The position numbers and the translations under genes are program-made. 64,000 nt of DNA, taken from assembly GCA_033675265.1 (NCBI GenBank), contig JAUJYZ010001354.1, forward strand, positions 243,176 through 307,175, given 5' to 3'. Below the pieces are notes generated by a model. The model had not been told where the DNA came from. It saw only the letters and a program-made list of their open reading frames with translations, and ran no database searches. This DNA is from Actinostola sp. cb2023. Taxonomy: Eukaryota; Cnidaria; Anthozoa; Actiniaria; Actinostolidae. The stretch's first letter is position 1, and every line of letters begins with the position of its first letter. Below, piece by piece: positions 19,412 through 34,729 of this stretch.

Positions 19412-21881
19412 CCCTTGCGAAATAAAACTTGGAATTCCTAGGAATTCCTAGGATAATCCTAGGAATTCCAAGGAATATATTCCTAGGAATTCCTAGGAAT
19501 TCCTAGGAATTCCTAGGAATGGAGGTGTGAATTTTCACGGTAAATTGGGACTTGGAATTCCTAGGAATTCCCAGGAATTCCAAGCTTCATTAAATCAGGC
19601 TTTGAATTCCCAGGAATTCCTAGGAATTCCAAGCTGTATTAAATTAGGTTTGGAATTCCTAGGAATTCCTAGGAATTCCTAGGAGTGATCAATGATTCTG
19701 AAGCAATGATCTTGGAATTCCTTGGAATTCCTAGGAATTCCTAGGAATTCCTAGGAATTCTTGGGATTTGAACTATTCCAGCCAATCACGGTTCAGTTCT
19801 ATAACAACAATAGTCACAATTATTAATATTTATTAATATTTATTATTATTAGTTACAATGTGATATGATAATTGTGGTGTAATTGAATTATCCACCATAA
19901 AGCCCTGCAGTTTCCTCTGTTGCCTGCATATAAAGGTATTAAAGCATTAATCATCAAAATATAACAGAGAATATAACTTATTATTATGGAAGGAAATACA
20001 ATAGGAAAGCTGTATGTATAAACTACATATATACATGTATATTGATCAGTGCATACAGTGCATACAGTACATATACACTAACCAACTGAGAGCAGAGAAC
20101 TGAAATAAGAATATAATCATTCTATATAGTTTCTTCATTCAAGTAAACCACTACTAGTTAGAAAACATTGCTGTTGATCAACCGTTCCTACAATGGCCGG
20201 AGCTCAGCCCCTTAATAAACATGAAGTTAAGAAGACGAGTTTAATAGAAGAGTGTATATGTCAGTGCCTGAGGGTATTCTTTTGCTGGTTTCATTACTTT
20301 CTGTTTCTTCAAATCCTTTCTCACAAAATTAATCTGAATATTATATTAAATCTCTTAAGGATGTTTTGGTCTCTAGTTTAATACAATCCATTCATGACTA
20401 ATCCTTTATTTACTCATCAGTCAATCACTATAGACTCATGGATTTCCATGACAATGTGAGAGATTAGATTCCCATTGTAAGAAGGGATGGCTGTTTACAT
20501 TGTGCTGTTTAGCATACCATAATCGGGGACCATAACAAAGAAAGCAGCAACAGAACGAACAGAACATGAACGTTTAATAAAGTCTAATTTTACTTTGTTT
20601 CACCTTGGAAAGGAAAATATGCTACTTCTGTTAACTCTTCTTCTTATCTGTATGTTTATAGGGGTTCCAAAATTATGTTGGTCCAATTACAGGAGAACAG
20701 TGAAGTCTCAACGGCGCGCTTAATCTAATATTATTTAGTTCTTTCATGGTTCAATTGCGAAAATCGGTATTCATAATCAGAGATAAGCAGTCTTAATATT
20801 TTCTGTTTTAAGAAAAGCATTTAAAGTTATCTTTAGAAGCATTACTTTTAGTTTGATTTGGCTTACATTTCCCACCAGTTTGAATGGTTTCTTGACATGC
20901 ATACTATAACATAGCATTGAAACTTACCTTGTGAAATCAGCGTGCAAGTTCTTGAATTTCACCGCATGTTTGTGAATATATAACACTGCCACATAATGTC
21001 AATTGTTCCATGTCGTTCTCCAGGGATTTAGTTGAAGAAAAGAGTGATAAAGATCCGACTAATAGTTTCCACTACACGCTTATAAACGTTACTCAGCTAA
21101 TAATACAAAATTGGCGCCTGACACGACCTGACACATGAATTCAAACCGTGTTCTAGCCAATCAGAGTGAAGCTCTGCAGGATATATGTTCCAAATATGGA
21201 GCTACAGTTGTAGGTACTAGACTCCCTCCGCCAATTTACGAGCAGTTGCTGTGAAATTTTTCTAAGTGTCACGAGAGCGTCTTTCTTATAATCTGTGCCC
21301 ATTATATGAAGCGCTTATTATTATTAGCAATTACTAACAAACTTAGGAGGGTTTGAATTCAATCAGCTCAGATAATTCCTTGATTTTAACTCGACTGGCC
21401 ATTTAGACATGCAGCGTTTTTTTATAGACATCCCAGATAATTATCAATTGTAACTCACATATTAAAGTTTAAAAATAACTATTCTCAGGAATTCCTAGCA
21501 ATTCCAAGTTTCGGTGTAAAAGCATTCTCAAAAATTCCCAGCAATTCCAAGGTTTTCAGTTCAACCTAATTTACATGTCTTGGAATTATTTGAATTCCTA
21601 GGAATTCCTAACAATTCCAAGTTGGGGTAAAAGCATTCTCAAAAATTCCCAGCAATTCCAAGGTTTTCAGTTCAGCCTAATTTGCATGTCTTGGAATTAT
21701 TTGGAATTCCTAGGAATTCCTAACAATTCCAAGTTGGTGTGAAAGCATTCTCAAAAATTCCCAACAATTCCAAGGTTTTCCGTTCAACCTAATTTGCATG
21801 TCTTGGAATTATTTAGAATTCCTAGGAATTCCTAGGAATTCCTAGGAATTCCAAGTTTTCTGGGAATCCATTTCGCAAGGG
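19412..21881. mobile_element. Non-autonomous DNA transposon, 2470 bp, with palindromic GGAATTCCTA subterminal arrays
   Basis: Ends are CCCTTGCGAAAT (19412) and ATTTCGCAAGGG (to 21881), with AT on both sides matching a 2-bp duplication of the satellite's CCATGC. Identical satellite positions near 23780, 27440, 29870 and 32170 are empty, which fixes the ends. Subterminal regions (about 19428-19765 and 21485-21860) are arrays of GGAATTCCTA and relatives, a self-complementary 10-mer. The centre has no transposase; a 62-codon frame at 20193-20381 starting ATGGCCGGAGC is the only start in good context and might be a captured exon. The superfamily is unassigned. Confidence 0.8.
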
Positions 21882-24800
21882 ATGCTGTTAATGTAACAAG
21901 CTGTGTGACATCATTGGTGAACGTTTTAGCACCATTGGTAGATACTGTACATTATGTATATAGTCTTTTGTTGATACAAACTGATATAGATGTAGATACT
22001 TGCATAGTGTCCATGCTGTTAATGTAACAAGATACTGTACATTATGTATATAGTCTTTTGTTGATACAAACTGATATAGATGTAGATACTTGCATAGTGT
22101 CCATGCTGTTAATGTCACAAGCTGTGTAACATGATTGGTGAACTTTTTAGCACCATTGGTAGATACTGTACATTATGTATATAGTCTTTTGTTGATACTG
22201 TACATTATGTATATAGTCTTTTGTTGATACAAACTGATATAGATGTAGATACTTGCATAGTGTCCATGCTGTTAATGTAACAAGATACTGTACATTATGT
22301 ATATAGTCTTTTGTTGATACAAACTGATATAGATGTAGATACTTGCAGTGTCCATGCTGTTAATGTAACAAGCTGTGTAACATCATTGGTGAACTTTTTA
22401 GCACCATTGGTAGATACTGTACATTATGTATATAGTCTTTTGTTGATACAAACTGATATAGATGTAGATACTTGCATAGTGTCCATGCTGTTAATGTAAC
22501 AAGCTGTGTAACATCATTGGTGAACTTTTTTGCACCATTGGTAGATACTGTACATTATGTATATCGTCTTTTGTTGATACAAACTGATATAGATGTAGAT
22601 ACTTGCATAGTGTCCATGCTGTTAATGTAACAAGCTGTGTGACATCATTGGTGAACTTTTTAGCACCATTGGTAGATACTGTACATTATGTATATAGTCT
22701 TTTGTTGATACAAACTGATATAGATGTAGATACTTGCATAGTGTCCATGTTGTTAATGTAACAAGCTGTGTAACATCATTGGTGAACTTTTTAGCACCAT
22801 TGGTAGATACTGTACATTATGTATATAATCTTTGGTTGATACAAACTGATATAGATGTAGATACTTGCATAGTGTCCATGCTGTTAATGTAACAAGCTGT
22901 GTAACATCATTGGTGAACTTTTTAGCACCATTGGTAGATAATGTACATTATGTATATAGTCTTTTGTTGATACAAACTGATATAGATGTAGATACTTGCA
23001 TAGTGTCCATGCTGTTAATGTAACAAGCTGTGTGACATCATTGGTGAACTTTTTAGCACCATTGGTAGATACTGTACATTATGTATATAGTCTTTTGTTG
23101 ATACAAACTGATATAGATGTAGATACTTGCATAGTGTCCATGCTGTTAATGTAACAAGATACTGTACATTATGTATATAGTCTTTTGTTGATACAAACTG
23201 ATATAGATGTAGATACTTGCATAGTGTCCATGCTGTTAATGTAACAAGCTGTGTAACATCATTGGTGAACTTTTTAGCACCATTGGTAGATACTGTACAT
23301 TATGTATATAGTCTTTTGTTGATACAAACTGATATAGATGTAGATACTTGCATAGTGTCCATGCTGTTAATGTAACAAGCTGTGTAACATCATTGGTGAA
23401 CTTTTTTGCACCATTGGTAGATACTGTACATTATGTATATCGTCTTTTGTTGATACAAACTGATATAGATGTAGATACTTGCAGTGTCCATGCTGTTAAT
23501 GTAACAAGCTGTGTGACATCATTGGTGAACGTTTTAGCACCATTGGTAGATACTGTACATTATGTATATAGTCTTTTGTTGATACAAACTGATATAGATG
23601 TAGATACTTGCATAGTGTCCATGCTGTTAATGTCACAAGCTGTGTAACATCATTGGTGAACTTTCTAGCACCATTGGTAGATACTGTACATTATGTATAT
23701 AATCTTTTGTTGATACTGTACATTATGTATATCGTCTTTTGTTGATACAAACTGATATAGATGTAGATACTTGCATAGTGTCCATGCTGTTAATGTAACA
23801 AGCTGTGTGACATCATTGGTGAACGTTTTAGCACCATTGGTAGATACTGTACATTATGTATATAGTCTTTTGTTGATACAAACTGATATAGATGTAGATA
23901 CTTGATATAGTGTCCATGCTGTTAATGTAACAAGATACTGTACATTATGTATATAGTCTTTTGTTGATACAAACTGATATAGATGTAGATACTTGCATAG
24001 TGTCCATGCTGTTAATGTCACAAGCTGTGTAACATGATTGGTGAACTTTTTAGCACCATTGGTAGATACTGTACATTATGTATATAGTCTTTTGTTGATA
24101 CTGTACATTATGTATATAGTCTTTTGTTGATACAAACTGATATAGATGTAGATACTTGCATAGTGTCCATGCTGTTAATGTAACAAGATACTGTACATTA
24201 TGTATATAGTCTTTTGTTGATACAAACTGATATAGATGTAGATACTTGCAGTGTCCATGCTGTTAATGTAACAAGCTGTGTAACATCATTGGTGAACTTT
24301 TTAGCACCATTGGTAGATACTGTACATTATGTATATAGTCTTTTGTTGATACAAACTGATATAGATGTAGATACTTGCATAGTGTCCATGCTGTTAATGT
24401 AACAAGCTGTGTAACATCATTGGTGAACTTTTTTGCACCATTGGTAGATACTGTACATTATGTATATCGTCTTTTGTTGATACAAACTGATATAGATGTA
24501 GATACTTGCATAGTGTCCATGCTGTTAATGTAACAAGCTGTGTGACATCATTGGTGAACTTTTTAGCACCATTGGTAGATACTGTACATTATGTATATAG
24601 TCTTTTGTTGATACAAACTGATATAGATGTAGATACTTGCATAGTGTCCATGCTGTTAATGTAACAAGCTGTGTAACATCATTGGTGAACTTTTTAGCAC
24701 CATTGGTAGATACTGTACATTATGTATATAATCTTTGGTTGATACAAACTGATATAGATGTAGATACTTGCATAGTGTCCATGCTGTTAATGTAACAAGC

Positions 24801-27800
24801 TGTGTAACATCATTGGTGAACTTTTTAGCACCATTGGTAGATAATGTACATTATGTATATAGTCTTTTGTTGATACAAACTGATATAGATGTAGATACTT
24901 GCATAGTGTCCATGCTGTTAATGTAACAAGCTGTGTGACATCATTGGTGAACTTTTTAGCACCATTGGTAGATACTGTACATTATGTATATAGTCTTTTG
25001 TTGATACAAACTGATATAGATGTAGATACTTGCATAGTGTCCATGCTGTTAATGTAACAAGCTGTGTGACATCATTGGTGAACTTTTTAGCACCATTGGT
25101 AGATACTGTACATTATGTATATAGTTTTTTGCTGATACAATAAATGTCGATGTAGATGTAGATACTTGCATAGTGTCCATGCTGTTCCTGTAACAAGCTG
25201 TGTGACATCATTGGTGAACTTTTTAGCACCATTGGTAGATAATGTACATTATGTATATCGTCTTTTGTTGATACAAACTGATATACATGTAGATACTTGC
25301 ATAGTGTCCATGCTGTTAATGTAACAAGATACTGTACATTATGTATATAGTCTTTTGTTGATACAAACTGATATAGATGTAGATACTTGCATAGTGTCCA
25401 TGCTGCTGTTAATGTAACAAGCTGTGTAACATCATTGGTGAACTTTTTAGCACCATTGGTAGATACTGTACATTATGTATATAGTCTTTTGTTGATACAA
25501 ACTGATATAGATGTAGATACTTGCATAGTGTCCATGCTGTTAATGTAACAAGCTGTGTGACATCATTGGTGAACGTTTTAGCACCATTGGTAGATACTGT
25601 ACATTATGTATATAGTCTTTTGTTGATACAAACTGATATAGATGTAGATACCTGCATAGTGTCCATGCTGTTAATGTAACAAGATACTGTACATTATGTA
25701 TATAGTCTTTTGTTGATACAAACTGATATAGATGTAGATACTTGCATAGTGTCCATGCTGTTAATGTCACAAGCTGTGTAACATGATTGGTGAACTTTTT
25801 AGCACCATTGGTAGATACTGTACATTATGTATATAGTCTTTTGTTGATACTGTACATTATGTATATAGTCTTTTGTTGATACAAACTGATATAGATGTAG
25901 ATACTTGCATAGTGTCCATGCTGTTAATGTAACAAGATACTGTACATTATGTATATAGTCTTTTGTTGATACAAACTGATATAGATGTAGATACTTGCAG
26001 TGTCCATGCTGTTAATGTAACAAGCTGTGTAACATCATTGGTGAACTTTTTAGCACCATTGGTAGATACTGTACATTATGTATATAGTCTTTTGTTGATA
26101 CAAACTGATATAGATGTAGATACTTGCATAGTGTCCATGCTGTTAATGTAACAAGCTGTGTAACATCATTGGTGAACTTTTTTGCACCATTGGTAGATAC
26201 TGTACATTATGTATATCGTCTTTTGTTGATACAAACTGATATAGATGTAGATACTTGCATAGTGTCCATGCTGTTAATGTAACAAGCTGTGTGACATCAT
26301 TGGTGAACTTTTTAGCACCATTGGTAGATACTGTACATTATGTATATAGTCTTTTGTTGATACAAACTGATATAGATGTAGATACTTGCATAGTGTCCAT
26401 GCTGTTAATGTAACAAGCTGTGTAACATCATTGGTGAACTTTTTAGCACCATTGGTAGATACTGTACATTATGTATATAATCTTTGGTTGATACAAACTG
26501 ATATAGATGTAGATACTTGCATAGTGTCCATGCTGTTAATGTAACAAGCTGTGTAACATCATTGGTGAACTTTTTAGCACCATTGGTAGATAATGTACAT
26601 TATGTATATAGTCTTTTGTTGATACAAACTGATATAGATGTAGATACTTGCATAGTGTCCATGCTGTTAATGTAACAAGCTGTGTGACATCATTGGTGAA
26701 CTTTTTAGCACCATTGGTAGATACTGTACATTATGTATATAGTCTTTTGTTGATACAAACTGATATAGATGTAGATACTTGCATAGTGTCCATGCTGTTA
26801 ATGTAACAAGATACTGTACATTATGTATATAGTCTTTTGTTGATACAAACTGATATAGATGTAGATACTTGCATAGTGTCCATGCTGTTAATGTAACAAG
26901 CTGTGTAACATCATTGGTGAACTTTTTAGCACCATTGGTAGATACTGTACATTATGTATATAGTCTTTTGTTGATACAAACTGATATAGATGTAGATACT
27001 TGCATAGTGTCCATGCTGTTAATGTAACAAGCTGTGTAACATCATTGGTGAACTTTTTTGCACCATTGGTAGATACTGTACATTATGTATATCGTCTTTT
27101 GTTGATACAAACTGATATAGATGTAGATACTTGCAGTGTCCATGCTGTTAATGTAACAAGCTGTGTGACATCATTGGTGAACGTTTTAGCACCATTGGTA
27201 GATACTGTACATTATGTATATAGTCTTTTGTTGATACAAACTGATATAGATGTAGATACTTGCATAGTGTCCATGCTGTTAATGTCACAAGCTGTGTAAC
27301 ATCATTGGTGAACTTTTTAGCACCATTGGTAGATACTGTACATTATGTATATAATCTTTTGTTGATACTGTACATTATGTATATCGTCTTTTGTTGATAC
27401 AAACTGATATAGATGTAGATACTTGCATAGTGTCCATGCTGTTAATGTAACAAGCTGTGTGACATCATTGGTGAACGTTTTAGCACCATTGGTAGATACT
27501 GTACATTATGTATATAGTCTTTTGTTGATACAAACTGATATAGATGTAGATACTTGCATAGTGTCCATGCTGTTAATGTAACAAGATACTGTACATTATG
27601 TATATAGTCTTTTGTTGATACAAACTGATATAGATGTAGATACTTGCATAGTGTCCATGCTGTTAATGTCACAAGCTGTGTAACATGATTGGTGAACTTT
27701 TTAGCACCATTGGTAGATACTGTACATTATGTATATAGTCTTTTGTTGATACTGTACATTATGTATATAGTCTTTTGTTGATACAAACTGATATAGATGT

Positions 27801-30800
27801 AGATACTTGCATAGTGTCCATGCTGTTAATGTAACAAGATACTGTACATTATGTATATAGTCTTTTGTTGATACAAACTGATATAGATGTAGATACTTGC
27901 AGTGTCCATGCTGTTAATGTAACAAGCTGTGTAACATCATTGGTGAACTTTTTAGCACCATTGGTAGATACTGTACATTATGTATATAGTCTTTTGTTGA
28001 TACAAACTGATATAGATGTAGATACTTGCATAGTGTCCATGCTGTTAATGTAACAAGCTGTGTAACATCATTGGTGAACTTTTTTGCACCATTGGTAGAT
28101 ACTGTACATTATGTATATCGTCTTTTGTTGATACAAACTGATATAGATGTAGATACTTGCATAGTGTCCATGCTGTTAATGTAACAAGCTGTGTGACATC
28201 ATTGGTGAACTTTTTAGCACCATTGGTAGATACTGTACATTATGTATATAGTCTTTTGTTGATACAAACTGATATAGATGTAGATACTTGCATAGTGTCC
28301 ATGCTGTTAATGTAACAAGCTGTGTAACATCATTGGTGAACTTTTTAGCACCATTGGTAGATACTGTACATTATGTATATAATCTTTGGTTGATACAAAC
28401 TGATATAGATAGATGTAGATACTTGCATAGTGTCCATGCTGTTAATGTAACAAGCTGTGTAACATCATTGGTGAACTTTTTAGCACCATTGGTAGATACT
28501 GTACATTATGTATATAGTCTTTTGTTGATACAAACTGATATAGATGTAGATACTTGCATAGTGTCCATGCTGTTAATGTAACAAGCTGTGTAACATCATT
28601 GGTGAACTTTTTTGCACCATTGGTAGATACTGTACATTATGTATATCGTCTTTTGTTGATACAAACTGATATAGATGTAGATACTTGCATAGTGTCCATG
28701 CTGTTAATGTAACAAGCTGTGTGACATCATTGGTGAACTTTTTAGCACCATTGGTAGATACTGTACATTATGTATATAGTCTTTTGTTGATACAAACTGA
28801 TATAGATGTAGATACTTGCATAGTGTCCATGCTGTTAATGTAACAAGCTGTGTAACATCATTGGTGAACTTTTTAGCACCATTGGTAGATACTGTACATT
28901 ATGTATATAATCTTTGGTTGATACAAACTGATATAGATGTAGATACTTGCATAGTGTCCATGCTGTTAATGTAACAAGCTGTGTAACATCATTGGTGAAC
29001 TTTTTAGCACCATTGGTAGATAATGTACATTATGTATATAGTCTTTTGTTGATACAAACTGATATAGATGTAGATACTTGCATAGTGTCCATGCTGTTAA
29101 TGTAACAAGCTGTGTGACATCATTGGTGAACTTTTTAGCACCATTGGTAGATACTGTACATTATGTATATAGTCTTTTGTTGATACAAACTGATATAGAT
29201 GTAGATACTTGCATAGTGTCCATGCTGTTAATGTAACAAGATACTGTACATTATGTATATAGTCTTTTGTTGATACAAACTGATATAGATGTAGATACTT
29301 GCATAGTGTCCATGCTGTTAATGTAACAAGCTGTGTAACATCATTGGTGAACTTTTTAGCACCATTGGTAGATACTGTACATTATGTATATAGTCTTTTG
29401 TTGATACAAACTGATATAGATGTAGATACTTGCATAGTGTCCATGCTGTTAATGTAACAAGCTGTGTAACATCATTGGTGAACTTTTTTGCACCATTGGT
29501 AGATACTGTACATTATGTATATCGTCTTTTGTTGATACAAACTGATATAGATGTAGATACTTGCAGTGTCCATGCTGTTAATGTAACAAGCTGTGTGACA
29601 TCATTGGTGAACGTTTTAGCACCATTGGTAGATACTGTACATTATGTATATAGTCTTTTGTTGATACAAACTGATATAGATGTAGATACTTGCATAGTGT
29701 CCATGCTGTTAATGTCACAAGCTGTGTAACATCATTGGTGAACTTTTTAGCACCATTGGTAGATACTGTACATTATGTATATAATCTTTTGTTGATACTG
29801 TACATTATGTATATCGTCTTTTGTTGATACAAACTGATATAGATGTAGATACTTGCATAGTGTCCATGCTGTTAATGTAACAAGCTGTGTGACATCATTG
29901 GTGAACGTTTTAGCACCATTGGTAGATACTGTACATTATGTATATAGTCTTTTGTTGATACAAACTGATATAGATGTAGATACTTGCATAGTGTCCATGC
30001 TGTTAATGTAACAAGATACTGTACATTATGTATATAGTCTTTTGTTGATACAAACTGATATAGATGTAGATACTTGCATAGTGTCCATGCTGTTAATGTC
30101 ACAAGCTGTGTAACATGATTGGTGAACTTTTTAGCACCATTGGTAGATACTGTACATTATGTATATAGTCTTTTGTTGATACTGTACATTATGTATATAG
30201 TCTTTTGTTGATACAAACTGATATAGATGTAGATACTTGCATAGTGTCCATGCTGTTAATGTAACAAGATACTGTACATTATGTATATAGTCTTTTGTTG
30301 ATACAAACTGATATAGATGTAGATACTTGCAGTGTCCATGCTGTTAATGTAACAAGCTGTGTAACATCATTGGTGAACTTTTTAGCACCATTGGTAGATA
30401 CTGTACATTATGTATATAGTCTTTTGTTGATACAAACTGATATAGATGTAGATACTTGCATAGTGTCCATGCTGTTAATGTAACAAGCTGTGTAACATCA
30501 TTGGTGAACTTTTTTGCACCATTGGTAGATACTGTACATTATGTATATCGTCTTTTGTTGATACAAACTGATATAGATGTAGATACTTGCATAGTGTCCA
30601 TGCTGTTAATGTAACAAGCTGTGTGACATCATTGGTGAACTTTTTAGCACCATTGGTAGATACTGTACATTATGTATATAGTCTTTTGTTGATACAAACT
30701 GATATAGATGTAGATACTTGCATAGTGTCCATGCTGTTAATGTAACAAGCTGTGTAACATCATTGGTGAACTTTTTAGCACCATTGGTAGATACTGTACA

Positions 30801-33800
30801 TTATGTATATAATCTTTGGTTGATACAAACTGATATAGATGTAGATACTTGCATAGTGTCCATGCTGTTAATGTAACAAGCTGTGTAACATCATTGGTGA
30901 ACTTTTTAGCACCATTGGTAGATAATGTACATTATGTATATAGTCTTTTGTTGATACAAACTGATATAGATGTAGATACTTGCATAGTGTCCATGCTGTT
31001 AATGTAACAAGCTGTGTGACATCATTGGTGAACTTTTTAGCACCATTGGTAGATACTGTACATTATGTATATAGTCTTTTGTTGATACAAACTGATATAG
31101 ATGTAGATACTTGCATAGTGTCCATGCTGTTAATGTAACAAGCTGTGTGACATCATTGGTGAACTTTTTAGCACCATTGGTAGATACTGTACATTATGTA
31201 TATAGTTTTTTGCTGATACAATAAATGTCGATGTAGATGTAGATACTTGCATAGTGTCCATGCTGTTCCTGTAACAAGCTGTGTGACATCATTGGTGAAC
31301 TTTTTAGCACCATTGGTAGATAATGTACATTATGTATATCGTCTTTTGTTGATACAAACTGATATACATGTAGATACTTGCATAGTGTCCATGCTGTTAA
31401 TGTAACAAGATACTGTACATTATGTATATAGTCTTTTGTTGATACAAACTGATATAGATGTAGATACTTGCATAGTGTCCATGCTGTTAATGTAACAAGC
31501 TGTGTAACATCATTGGTGAACTTTTTAGCACCATTGGTAGATACTGTACATTATGTATATAGTCTTTTGTTGATACAAACTGATATAGATGTAGATACTT
31601 GCATAGTGTCCATGCTGTTAATGTAACAAGCTGTGTAACATCATTGGTGAACTTTTTAGCACCATTGGTAGATAATGTACATTATGTATATAGTTTTTTG
31701 TTGATACAAACTGATATAGATGTAGATACTTGCATAGTGTCCATGCTGTTAATGTAACAAGCTGTGTAACATCATTGGTGAACTTTTTTGCACCATTGGT
31801 AGATACTGTACATTATGTATATCGTCTTTTGTTGATACAAACTGATATAGATGTAGATACTTGCAGTGTCCATGCTGTTAATGTAACAAGCTGTGTGACA
31901 TCATTGGTGAACGTTTTAGCACCATTGGTAGATACTGTACATTATGTATATAGTCTTTTGTTGATACAAACTGATATAGATGTAGATACTTGCATAGTGT
32001 CCATGCTGTTAATGTCACAAGCTGTGTAACATGATTGGTGAACTTTTTAGCACCATTGGTAGATACTGTACATTATGTATATAATCTTTTGTTGATACTG
32101 TACATTATGTATATCGTCTTTTGTTGATACAAACTGATATAGATGTAGATACTTGCATAGTGTCCATGCTGTTAATGTAACAAGCTGTGTGACATCATTG
32201 GTGAACGTTTTAGCACCATTGGTAGATACTGTACATTATGTATATAGTCTTTTGTTGATACAAACTGATATAGATGTAGATACTTGCATAGTGTCCATGC
32301 TGTTAATGTAACAAGATACTGTACATTATGTATATAGTCTTTTGTTGATACAAACTGATATAGATGTAGATACTTGCATAGTGTCCATGCTGTTAATGTA
32401 ACAAGCTGTGTAACATCATTGGTGAACTTTTTAGCACCATTGGTAGATACTGTACATTATGTATATAGTCTTTTGTTGATACAAACTGATATAGATGTAG
32501 ATACTTGCATAGTGTCCATGCTGTTAATGTAACAAGATACTGCACATTATGTATATAGTCTTTTGTTGATACAAATTGATATAGATGTAGATACTTGCAT
32601 AGTGTCCATGCTGTTAATGTAACAAGCTGTGTGACATCATTGGTGAACTTTTTAGCACCATTGGTAGATACTGTACATTATGTATATAGTTTTTTGCTGA
32701 TACAATAAATGTCGATGTAGATGTAGATACTTGCATAGTGTCCATGCTGTTCCTGTAACAAGCTGTGTGACATCATAAATTGTTGAATTCTTAGCACCAT
32801 TGGTAGATACTGTACATTATGTATATAGTCTTTTGTTGATACAAACTGATATAGATGTAGATACTTGCACAGTGTCCATGCTGTTAATGTAACAAGCTGT
32901 GTGACATCATTGGTGAACTTTTTAGCACCATTGGTAGATACTGTACATTATGTATATAGTCTTTTGTTGATACAAACTGATATAGATGTAGATACTTGCA
33001 TAGTGTCCATGCTGTTAATGTAACAAGATACTGTACATTATGTATATAGTCTTTTGTTGATACAAACTGATATAGATGTAGATACTTGCATAGTGTCCAT
33101 GCTGTTAATGTCACAAGCTGTGTAACATCATTGGTGAACTTTTTAGCACCATTGGTAGATACTGTACATTATGTATATAGTCTTTTGTTGATACAAACTG
33201 ATATAGATGTAGATACTTGCATAGTGTCCATTCTGTTAATGTAACAAGATACTGTACATTATGTATATAGTCTTTTGTTGATACAAACTGATATAGATGT
33301 AGATACTTGCATAGTGTCCATGCTGTTAATGTAACAAGATACTGTACATTATGTATATAGTCTTTTGTTGATACAAACTGATATAGATGTAGATACTTGC
33401 ATTAGTGTCCATGCTGTTAATGTCACAAGCTGTGTAACATCATTGGTGAACTTTTTAGCACCATTGGTAGATACTGTACATTATGTATATAGTTTTTTGC
33501 TGATACAATAAATGTCGATGTAGATGTAGATACTTGCATAGTGTCCATGCTGTTCCTGTAACAAGCTGTGTGACATCATCAATTGTTGAATTCTTAGCAC
33601 CATTGGTAGATACTCTACATTATGTATATAGTCTTTTGTTGATACAAACTGATATAGATGTAGATACTTGCATAGTGTCCATGCTGTTAATGTAACAAGC
33701 TGTGTGACATCATTGGTGAACTTTTTAGCACCATTGGTAGATACTGTACATTATGTATATAGTCTTTTGTTGATACAAACTGATATAGATGTAGATACTT

Positions 33801-33890
33801 GCATAGTGTCCATGCTGTTAATGTAACAAGCTGTGTGACATCATTGGTGAACTTTTTAGCACCATTGGTAGATACTGTGCATTATGTATA

Positions 33891-34167
33891 CAACTATTTC
33901 AAATAACGTTGTCGCGTTCAAAGCAACAAGCGTCAAGCCAAGACCGAAGTGAATGCTGGTTTTGTGTTGACCATTATTTAAATCACAATTGTTTCTATAA
34001 GGACTAATTACAAAATGTGAACATTTTCACATGCTTGTTTGCATATCACACTTCGTTCCATAGAAAATAGGTCTGATTTGAATAATTTGCTAGCACATAA
34101 CCAGCATTCACTTCGGTCTTGGCTTGACGCTTGTTGCTTTGAACGCGACAACGATATTTGAAATAGG
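33891..34167. mobile_element. 277-bp MITE with ~70-bp inverted arms inside the satellite
   Basis: Arms read CTATTTCAAATA and inward through GTTGTCGCGTTCAAAGCAAC to a stretch ending near GAATGCTGGTT; the right arm is the complement with a few changes. TGTATA occurs on both sides (33885-33890 and 34168-34173), consistent with a 6-bp target duplication, although the satellite itself contains similar TGTATA text. No coding capacity. Confidence 0.7.
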
Positions 34168-34729
34168 TGTATAGTCTTTTGTTGATACAAACTGATATAG
34201 ATGTAGATACTTGCATAGTGTCCATGCTGTTAATGTAACAAGCTGTGTGACATCATTGGTGAACTTTTTTGCACCATTGGTAGATACTGTACATTATGTA
34301 TATAGTCTTTTGTTGATACAAACTGATATAGATGTAGATACTTGCATAGTGTCCATGCTGTTAATGTAACAAGATACTGTACATTATGTATATAGTCTTT
34401 TGTTGATACAAACTGATATAGATGTAGATACTTGCATAGTGTCCATGCTGTTAATGTCACAAGCTGTGTAACATCATTGGTGAACTTTTTAGCACCATTG
34501 GTAGATACTGTACATTATGTATATAGTCTTTTGTTGATACTGTACATTATGTATATAGACTTTTGTTGATACAAACTGATGTAGATGTAGATACTTGCAT
34601 AGTGTCCATGCTGTTAATGTAACAAGCTGTGTGACATCATTGGTGAACTTTTTAGCACCATTGGTAGATACTGTACATTATGTATATAGTCTTTTGTTGA
34701 TACAAACTGATATAGATGTAGATACTTGC

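Noticed and set aside
20193..20381. 62-codon frame starting ATGGCCGGAGC inside the 2470-bp transposon
   Set aside because: Good start context but too short and unmatched; kept only as a possible captured exon in the element entry.
19411..21882. Helitron interpretation of the insertion between A and T
   Set aside because: The left end begins TC, but the right end lacks CTRR and both ends form a 12-bp inverted repeat, so a DNA transposon is favoured.
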